In this document: positions 1 to 8,481 of the stretch, one piece after another
Numbering within the stretch: position 1 is the stretch's first letter
Layout of the letters: every line of letters starts with the position of its first letter
Source: Alphaproteobacteria bacterium
Lineage (GTDB): Bacteria > Pseudomonadota > Alphaproteobacteria > Reyranellales > Reyranellaceae
Assembly (NCBI GenBank): GCA_017308235.1
Contig: JAFKFL010000018.1
Coordinates: 62,001-126,000, forward strand
Direction: 5' to 3'
DNA: 64,000 bases
Translations under genes and position numbers: made by a program
The notes under the pieces: model-generated
The model's database searches: none
What the model was told of the DNA's origin: nothing
The model's input: only the letters and a program-made list of their open reading frames with translations

Positions 1-1
1 G

Positions 2-748
2 GCCGGCCTCGACGCGCACGTCATGGGCGTCATCAGCGCATCGAGCGGCGCTATCGTGCCGAGCATACTTGCAACCACACCCGCCGACCCGATCATTCCC
101 TACGATCCCACGCGAGACCTGGCGCCGATCATCCTGATTGCAAAAGTACAGGAAGTGTTGGTCGTCAATGCCAAGCTCGGTGTCTCAGATCTCAAGACGC
201 TGATCGCCCGCCTAAAGGCGACCCCCGGGGAACTCTCCTACGCCAGCACTGGCGCCGAAAGCATCACCCATCTTGCGATGGAACTGTTCGAGCGCGAGAC
301 AGGAACCAAAGCCTTGCACGTCCCTTATCCCGGGGGGGCGCCCGCTACGGCCGACCTCATCGCGGATCATGTGCAGATGGCGATCCTCGATTTGCCAGCG
401 ATCCTTCCACATGTCCGCTCGGGCGTGCTGAAGGCGTTGGCCGTCACTTCCGACAGCCGTGCAGCTCTGTTGCCCGACGTGCCGACCATGCGGGAACTTG
501 GCTATTCCAGGGTCAATTCGGACAACTGGTACGGCCTCGTTGCAGCACGCGGATCGATCCGCGCCAATCGCGATCACCTTCATGATGCAGCCGAAGAGGC
601 GTTGCGTTCACCCACGTTGATCGCTGCCTATGCGGCCGTGGGCGGCATCGCCGGCGGCGGTACGGCCGAGGAGTTCGCCCGCTTCCAGCGACGCGAAACC
701 GAGAAATGGACGCAATTGATCAGGATCGCCAATATCAGGTTCGATTGA
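2..748 (+). CDS. Bug-family (TctC-like) tricarboxylate-binding protein, 5' truncated by window
   Basis: Periplasmic substrate-binding protein of the Bug/tripartite tricarboxylate transporter family, which captures small carboxylates outside the inner membrane. The open frame is already running at the window edge, so the signal peptide and first lobe are missing. Visible family hallmarks are a YDPTRDLAPI segment, LSYASTG, ALHVPYPGGAPATADLI and the LPDVPTMRELG stretch near the C-terminus. The internal ATG at 23 falls inside the conserved domain and is not a credible start. No TctA/TctB permease is visible, which is usual for orphan Bug proteins. The ligand cannot be predicted from sequence alone. 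Confidence 0.85.
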   Translation, partial: AGLDAHVMGVISASSGAIVPSILATTPADPIIPYDPTRDLAPIILIAKVQEVLVVNAKLGVSDLKTLIARLKATPGELSYASTGAESITHLAMELFERETGTKALHVPYPGGAPATADLIADHVQMAILDLPAILPHVRSGVLKALAVTSDSRAALLPDVPTMRELGYSRVNSDNWYGLVAARGSIRANRDHLHDAAEEALRSPTLIAAYAAVGGIAGGGTAEEFARFQRRETEKWTQLIRIANIRFD

Positions 749-806
749 TCGACGTTTCCTGCCGTCCCCCTTCTCCTATTTGTTGCCGAAGGATCGATAT
801 CGCCGC

Positions 807-1808
807 GTGAGGCTCAGCGACTCCCTTTCCCGTTTCCCTCGCCTTGGTCTCGCACACCTGCCGACACCACTCGAGCCGATGAAGCGCCTGTCAGCCCATC
901 TCGGCGGCCCGAACCTCTGGGTAAAACGCGACGATTGCACCGGGCTGGGCTTGGGCGGCAACAAGTTGCGCAAGCTCGACTATGTGCTGCGAGACGCAAT
1001 CGACCGCGGCGCCGACACGCTCGTATCGGGTGGCGTCGTGCAGTCGAACAGCCAGCGCCAAGTCGCAGCAGCGGCCGCGAAGCTTGGTCTTGCCTGCCAT
1101 CTCGCCGTCTATCACGGGCGCCTCGCACCGCCGTCAGCCGAATACGAGAAGACAGGCAACGCCTTGCTCAATCGCCTGTTCGGCGCCGTCCTGCACGATG
1201 TCCCCTGGAACGGCGATCGCAACGGCGCCATCACCGCTCTCGCCGACGAGCTGCGCGGTCACGGCCGCCAACCCTACATCGTACCCTATGGTGTTTCGAA
1301 CCCACTGGGTGCGGTCGGCTATGCCTCGACCCTGGTGGAGATCGCCCATCAGTGCGGCGCGCTCGGGTTTGCACCTCAGGCGATCGTGCACTGTTCGGGT
1401 AGCGGCGGCACGCAGGCGGGATTGGTGGCCGCCCGTCGCGGCCTGCCGGACTCGCGGATCGTCGGCATCGACATTGATGCCGAGCCCGAGCGGGTACGTG
1501 CTGACGTCGTGGCCTATGCCGAAGCAGCGGCTGCGTACCTCGATCAGCCGTTCGATGCGGCGGATGTCGAGGTCGTCGCGGGCCACGCCGGGCCCGCCTA
1601 TGGCGTGCCACACCAGGCGACGATCGAGGCGATCAAGCTCGGCGCGGCGCTCGAAGGGCTGGTGCTCGATCCGGTTTATTCGGGCAAAGGGCTGGCGGGC
1701 CTGATCGCTTTGATCCGGTCGGGCCGATGGACACGCGGCGAGAACGTCGTTTTCATCCATACCGGAGGGGCGCCGGCGCTCTTTGCCTATCGCCACTTGT
1801 TTAATTGA
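807..1808 (+). CDS. D-cysteine desulfhydrase / ACC deaminase family PLP enzyme
   Basis: Pyridoxal-phosphate enzyme of the D-cysteine desulfhydrase/1-aminocyclopropane-1-carboxylate deaminase family (tryptophan-synthase-beta fold), cytosolic, expected to open a small amino acid to a 2-oxo acid with release of ammonia and possibly sulfide. The PLP lysine is K53 in GGNKLRKL, QSN lies at 79-81, and a glycine-rich phosphate loop (HCSGSGGTQAG) follows. About 333 aa, normal for the family. I chose the GTG at 807 because the N-terminus then matches family members (RFPRL...PTPLEP) and an AAGGA lies upstream. A TTG at 780 is the alternative. It sits between a Bug protein and an esterase, suggesting a small catabolic group. 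Exact substrate unknown. Confidence 0.85.
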   Translation: MRLSDSLSRFPRLGLAHLPTPLEPMKRLSAHLGGPNLWVKRDDCTGLGLGGNKLRKLDYVLRDAIDRGADTLVSGGVVQSNSQRQVAAAAAKLGLACHLAVYHGRLAPPSAEYEKTGNALLNRLFGAVLHDVPWNGDRNGAITALADELRGHGRQPYIVPYGVSNPLGAVGYASTLVEIAHQCGALGFAPQAIVHCSGSGGTQAGLVAARRGLPDSRIVGIDIDAEPERVRADVVAYAEAAAAYLDQPFDAADVEVVAGHAGPAYGVPHQATIEAIKLGAALEGLVLDPVYSGKGLAGLIALIRSGRWTRGENVVFIHTGGAPALFAYRHLFN

Positions 1809-1825
1809 TTCTGGAGTGAACCGAG

Positions 1826-2773
1826 ATGCTCGACCCCGAGGCCCGCACACTGCTCGACCTGATGGAAAAGGCCACGCAGGAGGGCCGCCCATCGCTTCAT
1901 ACCCTGCCCTACGCAGTGGGCCGGCAGGCCGTCGACAAGATGTCCGAAGACAGCGAAGCCTCGCCACCTGACGTGGGCGAGGTCGCCGATGGCGCCTTCG
2001 CAGGGCCGGGCGGCGAGATTCGCTTCCGTCGCTACCGGCCATTTGGCGCTGCCGCCGGTCCGTTGCCGGCGCTGATCTACTATCACGGCGGTGGCTTCGT
2101 GATCGGCAATCTCGATACCCACGATTCGACCTGTCGCCGGCTCGCCAACAAGAGCCGCTGCCTGGTGATCGCCATCGACTATCGCCTGGCGCCGGAACAT
2201 CCCTTCCCCGCGCCGATCGATGATGGTGTCGCCGCCTTCCGGCACATCCGCGACAACGCCGCTTCGTTCGGCGCAGACGCGACTCGCCTCGCCGTCGGCG
2301 GCGACTCAGCAGGCGGCGCAATCGCCGCGGTCGTCTGCCAGGCCTGCCGCGATGCCGGCGAGAAGATGCCCGCCTTCCAGATGCTGATCTATCCCGCCAC
2401 CGATTCGAGCAAGCAAAGCCGCTCACGGCGCGAGTTCGCCGAGGGATATTTCCTCACCAAGGATCTTATCGACTGGTTCTGGAAGGCCTATGTGCCGGCG
2501 ACGACCGATCTTGGCGACCTGCGCCTCTCGCCATTGCTTGCGCACGACTTCCTGAACCTGCCACCGGCCTTCGTGCTGACGGCCGGTTACGATCCACTGC
2601 GCGACGAAGGCCGCGCCTATGCCGATCGCCTGATCGATGCCGGCGTGAAGACGACCTACGTCAACTATCCCGGCACGATCCACGGTTTCTTCTCGTTGAC
2701 CCGCTTTCTGTCGCAAGGACTCCGGGCCAACGACGAGGCAGCAGCCGTGCTGGCCGCCCATTTCGGCACCTAG
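1826..2773 (+). CDS. Alpha/beta hydrolase, hormone-sensitive-lipase family esterase
   Basis: Carboxylesterase of the HSL (family IV) alpha/beta-hydrolase group, cytosolic, 315 aa. The oxyanion-hole motif HGGG is at 87-90, the nucleophile elbow GDSAGG at 159-164 with Ser161, and the likely remaining triad residues are D256 (GYDPLRDEG) and H286 (TIHGFF). The DYRLAPEHPFPAP segment is also diagnostic. ATG at 1826 has GGAG about ten bases upstream and lies 17 bp after the preceding PLP enzyme, so co-transcription is likely. Its stop codon overlaps the stop of the convergent cyclase gene inside one CTAG. Natural ester substrate unknown. Confidence 0.9.
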   Translation: MLDPEARTLLDLMEKATQEGRPSLHTLPYAVGRQAVDKMSEDSEASPPDVGEVADGAFAGPGGEIRFRRYRPFGAAAGPLPALIYYHGGGFVIGNLDTHDSTCRRLANKSRCLVIAIDYRLAPEHPFPAPIDDGVAAFRHIRDNAASFGADATRLAVGGDSAGGAIAAVVCQACRDAGEKMPAFQMLIYPATDSSKQSRSRREFAEGYFLTKDLIDWFWKAYVPATTDLGDLRLSPLLAHDFLNLPPAFVLTAGYDPLRDEGRAYADRLIDAGVKTTYVNYPGTIHGFFSLTRFLSQGLRANDEAAAVLAAHFGT

Positions 2774-4569
2774 GCCGCCGGCAGGACACGCACAAAACCG
2801 ACGGGGCTTTCGAAGCCTTTCAGTCCCACATTTTCCCGACGCATGGGAACAGCGACGAGCAGGGGCTTTACCGCCGGATCGCACGCGACGGCCTCGCTCA
2901 ACACGATGTCGCCTCCCTGACTCTGTCCCTGCAATCTCGCCGCCATGTTCACGGTCGAGCCGAAATAGTCCATCCGGTCGTTCAGGCTCACCATGACGCT
3001 CGGACCGGCATGGACACCGAGCTTGATGGTCAAATGGCGATCGATCCTGTCGCCGCCGTGACCTCGATTGAAGTCGGCGATGCGCGCCTGCATCGCGAGC
3101 GCCGCCTGCACCGCGTCGACCGGATCACCGAATGACGCCATGACCGCGTCGCCGATCGTCTTCACCACGGCGCCGTTGTGATCGCGGACGATCGTGGCCA
3201 GAAAAGCAAAGTGATCGCGCACGATGTTGAAGGCCACGGCATCACCCACGCGTTCGTAAAGCGCCGTCGATCCACGCAGGTCGGAAAACAGCAGGGTCAC
3301 CTGCCCCACCGCCGCTTCATCGCCCGGCCGTAATGTCGCCTCGGCAAAGAGATCGCGAAACGCCTGCAGCGAGATGACTTCCGGAGCGGTCAGCGCCTCG
3401 CTGGCCCAGCGGCGGTCCTCTATCAATGCCGCCAGCTCGAAATCCGCCTCGTTTGTGAAGGGGATCTGCCCCGGCTCCCCCGTCTTGTTGGCTTCGACGC
3501 CGGTCGCGGTGATGCGCAGACCGGGAAAAGCTCCGCCTTCGTAGTCCACGTCGGCATAAACGCCGGGATGCAAGGTGCGCAGCCGGTAGGGACCCGGCGG
3601 CAGATCGACGGAGATCGTGCGCCGCTCTCCCGGCGCCAACAGGAGCTGCACCGGCACATGTGGCGTGGTCATCGGGCCGCTCAGGCAATAGTTGCCCTGC
3701 ATCAGCGGCCGGATCGCCGGGGCCGGCGCAAAGGCAAGTTCGACATTGCGTTCGAAGTCACGCTCATAGTCGATGTTGCAGGAGGGGCAATGGGCGCCGC
3801 GTGGCAATTCGCTGAGTGCCGCGGTGCTGAATTTGGCGCCGCGGCAGTTATTGCAAAGCAGCTCCCACTTCATGGTGAGCAACCCGGCGCGAACAGCGGT
3901 CAGACAGGCTTCGATTACGGGCCGCTCTGCGACGCCGAATTCGAGCGCCAGGCGCTTGGGCCTGAGCCGGCCGAGTTCGCTTGCCATGGCGCCGAGGACG
4001 TAGTCGCAGAGCCGCTGCCCCAGGCCATTGCCGTACGGACTTTGGTCGATGGCCTCGGCCAGCGCGGCGGCGCGATCGCGAGCGCCGCGGGGCAGCTTGG
4101 GTGGCGGCAGCTCGAACATGGTCGGCCGCTCGCCCTTCAGGAACGCCACTGCCTCCCTGTAGCGCCTCTCGAGACGGCCTCTCGCGTTCGCCGCAAACAG
4201 GCCGCCAAGCGCACTGCCGATTACATTCCGCGCTTCCCATTGGATGGAAAAGGTCACTTTGCTGCCGGTTCCCTCCGGCTCGATATCGAATGCCGGACCG
4301 AAGCGCCGGAAGGGACTCTTCGTGAGCACACGCCCCTCCCGAAAATGCCGTTCCTGGATCCACTCGAAGGGCTTCTCCTCCCATTCCAGGGTATAGCCGG
4401 CCGCCTTGCCGCGTCCCTGCCTCAAGACGGTTCCGTTGGGCTGCGGCGTTTCTTCGAGCACATAGGTCGGCAGGCCGATGGCCTCGCCGCTGCGACTGGT
4501 GTCCGCCATCACCGGCCAGAGTTGCTCCGGCGGAAGATCGAAGTGCCATGTCCAGGTGCGTCGCATCAT
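2770..4569 (-). CDS. Class III adenylate cyclase with N-terminal SRPBCC and zinc-ribbon regions
   Basis: Multidomain class III nucleotide cyclase of 599 aa with no membrane span. Residues ~1-145 look like an SRPBCC/polyketide-cyclase-type ligand-binding fold. Residues ~150-420 carry four cysteines (C239, C242, C261, C264) spaced as a zinc ribbon inside a DUF5939-like region. Residues ~424-599 are the catalytic domain. There, D430 and D474 are the metal aspartates, K470 and D534 the adenine-selecting pair, and N541 and R545 the transition-state residues, so an active cAMP-making enzyme is predicted. It lies 66 bp downstream of the SDR gene and may share its transcript. The small molecule sensed by the SRPBCC part is unknown. 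Confidence 0.85.
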   Translation of the reverse strand: MMRRTWTWHFDLPPEQLWPVMADTSRSGEAIGLPTYVLEETPQPNGTVLRQGRGKAAGYTLEWEEKPFEWIQERHFREGRVLTKSPFRRFGPAFDIEPEGTGSKVTFSIQWEARNVIGSALGGLFAANARGRLERRYREAVAFLKGERPTMFELPPPKLPRGARDRAAALAEAIDQSPYGNGLGQRLCDYVLGAMASELGRLRPKRLALEFGVAERPVIEACLTAVRAGLLTMKWELLCNNCRGAKFSTAALSELPRGAHCPSCNIDYERDFERNVELAFAPAPAIRPLMQGNYCLSGPMTTPHVPVQLLLAPGERRTISVDLPPGPYRLRTLHPGVYADVDYEGGAFPGLRITATGVEANKTGEPGQIPFTNEADFELAALIEDRRWASEALTAPEVISLQAFRDLFAEATLRPGDEAAVGQVTLLFSDLRGSTALYERVGDAVAFNIVRDHFAFLATIVRDHNGAVVKTIGDAVMASFGDPVDAVQAALAMQARIADFNRGHGGDRIDRHLTIKLGVHAGPSVMVSLNDRMDYFGSTVNMAARLQGQSQGGDIVLSEAVACDPAVKPLLVAVPMRRENVGLKGFESPVGFVRVLPAA

Positions 4570-4635
4570 CTCCTGATACTCTACGCCTCGGCCATTGGAT
4601 CAGTCGCGGCAGATCACGGCGCGGTGAGGCCGGGT

Positions 4636-5499
4636 TCAGCGTTTCAGGACATCGGGTACGCGATAGAGCGGGAAACCGTTGTACGGCCTCGACTTATCGT
4701 GATCAGGCACTTCGTAGAAATTGGCCTTGCCATTGTTGTGCAGGCCGCCATCGACCCGGAGTGTCGCGCCGGTGATATAGGCCGCCGCTTCGCTCAGCAG
4801 GTAGACGATGGCGCCGGCGATCTCCGATTCAGTGCCGTGCCGCTTGAGCGGAATCCGGCTTTTGACGTTGCGCAGGACGTCATGGGCACGCTCCGGATAT
4901 CGGTCGAAGCCGGATGAGGCGATGAAGCCTGGGATCACCGAGTTCACCCGCACGCCCGAATGCGCCCATTCGACCGAGGCAGTGAAGGTGAAGTTCGTTT
5001 GGCCGGCGCGGGCGGCGCCGTTGTGCCCCATGCCGGGGTTACCGAGCTCCCAGTCGGCGCCGACATTCACGATCGCGCCGCCGTTTGCTTCCATCCATCG
5101 CAGATAGACCGCCTTGGAGACCAGGAAGGTCGCGGTCATGTTGTTGGCGACCACGGCATTCCAGCCATTGAGCGAGATGTCCTTGAGTGGCGCCGGAAAC
5201 TGCCCGCCGGCATTGTTGACCAGCCCGTCGATACGGCCGCTCCATGCCATCACGCCTTCGATGGCGGCCTTCACTTGGTCCTCACGGCGCAAATCAGCCG
5301 CGAAGGTGAAGGTGTCGGGATCTCCCAGCTCCTCCTTGACCCGTTCGAGCTTCTCGGCCGTCCGGCCGATCAGGGCGAGTCGGGCGCCCAGCGACTTGAG
5401 TTCGTGCGCGGTACAGCGACCGAGACCCGAGCCGCCGCCGGTTACGATGGTGGTCTGTCCGGCGAACAGGCCGGGACGAAAAACGGACCGATATTCCAT
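4636..5499 (-). CDS. SDR-family oxidoreductase, 2,4-dienoyl-CoA/enoyl-CoA reductase-like, lacking the usual YxxxK
   Basis: Short-chain dehydrogenase/reductase of 287 aa, cytosolic, with a Rossmann fold. The cofactor loop TGGGSGLG is near residue 20 and NNAGGQ near 92. At the position of the classical YxxxK the sequence reads GHNGAARAGQTNF, with no tyrosine or lysine; this pattern is known in the dienoyl-CoA/trans-enoyl-CoA reductase branch, so a CoA-thioester reductase is plausible. It has a C-terminal extension of about 30 residues after the usual DGG end. The ATG has AAGGGA upstream and starts 9 bp after the ABC permease stop, so it probably ends the transporter operon. Confidence 0.8.
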   Translation of the reverse strand: MEYRSVFRPGLFAGQTTIVTGGGSGLGRCTAHELKSLGARLALIGRTAEKLERVKEELGDPDTFTFAADLRREDQVKAAIEGVMAWSGRIDGLVNNAGGQFPAPLKDISLNGWNAVVANNMTATFLVSKAVYLRWMEANGGAIVNVGADWELGNPGMGHNGAARAGQTNFTFTASVEWAHSGVRVNSVIPGFIASSGFDRYPERAHDVLRNVKSRIPLKRHGTESEIAGAIVYLLSEAAAYITGATLRVDGGLHNNGKANFYEVPDHDKSRPYNGFPLYRVPDVLKR

Positions 5500-5508
5500 G
5501 GTGTCCCT

Positions 5509-6114
5509 TTATCCCAGGAGAAGGCCAAGTCGCCGCTGTATCAGGCGCAGAAGGGCGAACCCCAATTGAAGCGGAATCCCGAACGACGCGACGCCAATCG
5601 CAAACAGGACCAGGCGATCGCCCAGGGCGGGGAGCAACTCCGCCTCGTGCAGGATTGCCGTGATGCCCTCGCCCACGCCGATGGCGGCGCCTGCGCTCGA
5701 GGACATCACCAGCACGAAGAAGGCCCGCATGACGTTGGGCAAAAACTGCAAGGCCGCCAGCGCTGACCCGCTGCGCAGATGACGCAACGCGTCGACCCCG
5801 CTATCGGCGACAAAGGCCGCCGAATACGGCAGCAAAGAAAGTGCCACGGTCATCGCGCCCGATATCGACATGTTTCTGGGAAGTGCGTTCAGCAGAAAGA
5901 ACATGACCACGAAAGTCGGTGCCGCGCGCATCAAAGTGATGGCGGACGCCGCCGCGTTGCCGAGCAGACCGCCACGCAGGTGCGCGTATGCCAACACCAA
6001 GCCGAAAGCCAGACCCAATCCGATGGCGACACCTGCGATCTCGAAATTCACCACCATGCCAGCCAGCAAAAGCGGCATGAAGTCGGACCAAAGATGCTCG
6101 ACCAGGGCAATCAT
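5509..6114 (-). CDS. Polar amino-acid ABC transporter permease (HisM/GlnP type)
   Basis: Integral membrane permease of the polar amino-acid uptake family, about 201 aa with roughly five hydrophobic segments. The N-terminal half has the LLAGMVVNFEIA and LMRAAPTFVVMFFLLNALP stretches typical of GlnP-type subunits. The EAA-like loop is weak. The ATG at 6114 overlaps the stop of the upstream binding-protein/permease fusion in an ATGA, implying translational coupling. Longer frames reaching further upstream read out of frame through the fusion gene and are not real. It would pair with the permease half of the fusion protein. The ATP-binding subunit is not in this window. Confidence 0.8.
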   Translation of the reverse strand: MIALVEHLWSDFMPLLLAGMVVNFEIAGVAIGLGLAFGLVLAYAHLRGGLLGNAAASAITLMRAAPTFVVMFFLLNALPRNMSISGAMTVALSLLPYSAAFVADSGVDALRHLRSGSALAALQFLPNVMRAFFVLVMSSSAGAAIGVGEGITAILHEAELLPALGDRLVLFAIGVASFGIPLQLGFALLRLIQRRLGLLLG

Positions 6115-7763
6115 GACGCCGCCCGACCGCTTTCGATTGCCGCCTGGAGCCGGCGGCAAACCGCGACCACGACCATCACGACCAGCGTGTAGAAGATCAG
6201 CAGCAACGTATAGGTGGTCGCCCGGCCGCTGGAGAAAGACGTGATGTCGGTGAGAGCGCTCAGGAGCTCGGGCGCGCCAATGAAGCTTGCGATCGGCGTT
6301 CCCTTGGCGGCGTTGATCAGGAAAGCAACGATCTGCGTTGCCGACCGGCCGACCGCCCGCGCGAACAGCGTTTGGCCGTGGTGTGCATTCGCGCCCTCCT
6401 GGCGCAGGGTCAACATCGCCTCGCCTATGGCCTGGCCGGCATTGCTGCCGTTGGCAAGACCCAGTGCTGCAATCGCGGTCCCAAGCGCGACCGTGGCCGA
6501 GAACGGGAACAGGGCATGGGCAATGGCCGAGGCGACGACCAGCGTGAGCACGATCGGCGAGGACTGCAGCAGGACGACGACGCCCTTCGCCAGCCAGCGT
6601 AACGGCCCTGCGGTCGAGCTCAGGGCGGCGCCGATGCCGAGTGCGAAAAGCAACGTCGCCAGCAGCGCGCCGCCGATCAGGACCAGCGTATTGCCGATGC
6701 CATCGAGCAACAACGACCACGCCGGCACAGTCGTCAACATGGGCAGCGAAAGCTCGATACCCGTGATTTCGGAGAACCAGTCCTCGAAAGCCTTCACGAT
6801 ACCCGCGAAGCGCGTCGGCTCGAGCTCGGTATCAAGCGCAGGCAGAACGCAGTCGGCGTCGGTGTTGCCGCTGTCGGTATTGCAGGCAGGGCTGCGCCAC
6901 ACCTTCTGCTGTTCTTCCAGGAATCCGGTTGCGATCTGATGCCGACGCGCGGCAGCGAGGAAAACGCCGTCGCGGTGGAATATCTGGCTGATCAGGTCGA
7001 GGGCTCGCGCCAGCTTGTCGCTGCCGCTGCGCTCCACCGCCATGCCCCATGGTACCTGGGCGAAGCCGAATTTCTGTCCGAAGCGGGCAGCGAAGTCCGG
7101 ATGCGTGAAGGCTTCAGCAAAAAAGCTGTCGTCCTGCGCGGCAAGCGAGCAGGTTCCGTCCTTCAGCCTGTCGGGAAGCACCCCCGCCTCATCAAACAGC
7201 AGGAGGCGCGCATCGTGGGCAACCAGATCGGCATTCGAGCCATTGCCGATGGTGACGCAAACCGTTCGGCCGGCAATATTGGGCCAGTCCGCAATCGCCA
7301 GCGCTTTGGGACCCACCAGGATCGTCTCTGACCGATAGTAGTGCGGGCGGATGAAGCGCGCTTGGCCGTCGCGTTGGGTATTGTGCCCCATGGTGGCGAT
7401 GACGAGGTCGATCCGATCTTCCGCCAGGAGAGGGATGCGACTCGCCGCATTGACCCTCGTGAAGTCGATCGAAACGCCAAGCTTCGCCGCTACATCGCGA
7501 GCGACGTCGACCTCGTATCCCTTTCGAACGTCACCATCGCGCGTCGCGAACAGAGGGTAGTACTCACGTACACCGACCCGGAGGCGTCCGGCACACAGGA
7601 CTCGTATCAATCGATCGGCGCCAGGCGAGGTGCAGCCCGCGGAGCGTGCGGCATCGAGAAGCTCGGCCAGCGCCGCATCCGGCGAGCGTGGCTCCCGTGC
7701 CTCTGCCGGCGTGCCGAATCCCACTGTCAGGATCGCCAGCGCGAGCCCTCCGGCTATTCGCAA
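6111..7763 (-). CDS. Fused amino-acid binding protein and ABC permease
   Basis: One polypeptide joining a type-3 solute-binding domain to an ABC permease domain. After a signal segment (MRIAGG then a hydrophobic run ending AEA), the binding domain spans roughly residues 35-320 (LRVGVREYYPLF, GYEVDVARDVAAKLG, IDLVIATM). A linker with a Cys pair follows, then about five membrane helices to the C-terminus. I prefer the TTG at 7763, which has GAGAAG upstream and avoids overlapping the methyltransferase gene. An earlier TTG at 7823 would add 20 residues. The binding domain would face the periplasm, tethered to its own channel. No ATPase gene is adjacent. Confidence 0.8.
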   Translation of the reverse strand: MRIAGGLALAILTVGFGTPAEAREPRSPDAALAELLDAARSAGCTSPGADRLIRVLCAGRLRVGVREYYPLFATRDGDVRKGYEVDVARDVAAKLGVSIDFTRVNAASRIPLLAEDRIDLVIATMGHNTQRDGQARFIRPHYYRSETILVGPKALAIADWPNIAGRTVCVTIGNGSNADLVAHDARLLLFDEAGVLPDRLKDGTCSLAAQDDSFFAEAFTHPDFAARFGQKFGFAQVPWGMAVERSGSDKLARALDLISQIFHRDGVFLAAARRHQIATGFLEEQQKVWRSPACNTDSGNTDADCVLPALDTELEPTRFAGIVKAFEDWFSEITGIELSLPMLTTVPAWSLLLDGIGNTLVLIGGALLATLLFALGIGAALSSTAGPLRWLAKGVVVLLQSSPIVLTLVVASAIAHALFPFSATVALGTAIAALGLANGSNAGQAIGEAMLTLRQEGANAHHGQTLFARAVGRSATQIVAFLINAAKGTPIASFIGAPELLSALTDITSFSSGRATTYTLLLIFYTLVVMVVVAVCRRLQAAIESGRAAS

Positions 7764-7773
7764 GAGGCTCTTC

Positions 7774-8481
7774 TCAAGCCAGGTCTTGCGCCGAGGCGAT
7801 TTCGACAATGTGCATGTCGGCAAAGAGGTAGGGTCCGTAACGATAGATGGTTCGTCCTTCTTCGGCGTCGCGAATGGCTGCCGTCATAAGCTCGGCCTTG
7901 TCCGTCGGAATATGCACGAGAACGGTCGACGCCACCGTCAATTCCAAGCCGTGGCACCGTAAAATCTTGCGCGATTTCTCCAGTCCGACAAAGGCATTGT
8001 GCGTGACGATAGCGCGGCCGTGCGACGTCAGATGCCCGGCAAGACCTTCCAGGAAAGGATCGAGCAGCCGCCGGCCGTCGGCCCCCCCGTAGCTCCAGCT
8101 TTGATGACGGCCGGCAAAACTACCGTGGGTCATGGGAAAGTGCGGCAGGTTGGCGACGACCAGATCGAAGCGGCGGCCCCTCATCGGCTGCCACATGTCG
8201 CCGTGATGGAATTGCGCCGCGGCGCCGTGACCAAGCTCATCCAACAGCCGGGAACCTGCCGCGACCGCTTCGCGCTCGATATCGACACCACAGAGGGAGG
8301 CCGCTCCCATCGCGCCAAGTGCGGCTAGCACGACGCCGCTGCCAGACCCGATCTCGAGCACATTCGCGCCCCTGACGCGGCGCGATTCCGCCCGAAGAAC
8401 CTGAATCAAGGCGCCGGTGTATTCGCTCGGACGCAGGGCCGCGACAACCTTGTCGGCCGCAATATCGGCGGCGGCACTCAT
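7774..8481 (-). CDS. Class I SAM-dependent methyltransferase (PrmC/HemK-like)
   Basis: S-adenosylmethionine-dependent methyltransferase of 235 aa, soluble. The SAM-binding motif I reads VLEIGSGSGVVLAALG near residue 42, with the acidic motif CGVDIE after it. Motif IV is VVANLPHFP, a variant of the NPPY found in glutamine- and adenine-N-methylating enzymes such as PrmC, so N-methylation of an amide or amine is plausible but not certain. Its ATG overlaps the stop of the upstream Cache-cyclase gene in ATGA, so it is coupled to that gene and followed by the transporter fusion. Why a methyltransferase sits between a cyclase and a transporter is not clear. Confidence 0.75.
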   Translation of the reverse strand: MSAAADIAADKVVAALRPSEYTGALIQVLRAESRRVRGANVLEIGSGSGVVLAALGAMGAASLCGVDIEREAVAAGSRLLDELGHGAAAQFHHGDMWQPMRGRRFDLVVANLPHFPMTHGSFAGRHQSWSYGGADGRRLLDPFLEGLAGHLTSHGRAIVTHNAFVGLEKSRKILRCHGLELTVASTVLVHIPTDKAELMTAAIRDAEEGRTIYRYGPYLFADMHIVEIASAQDLA

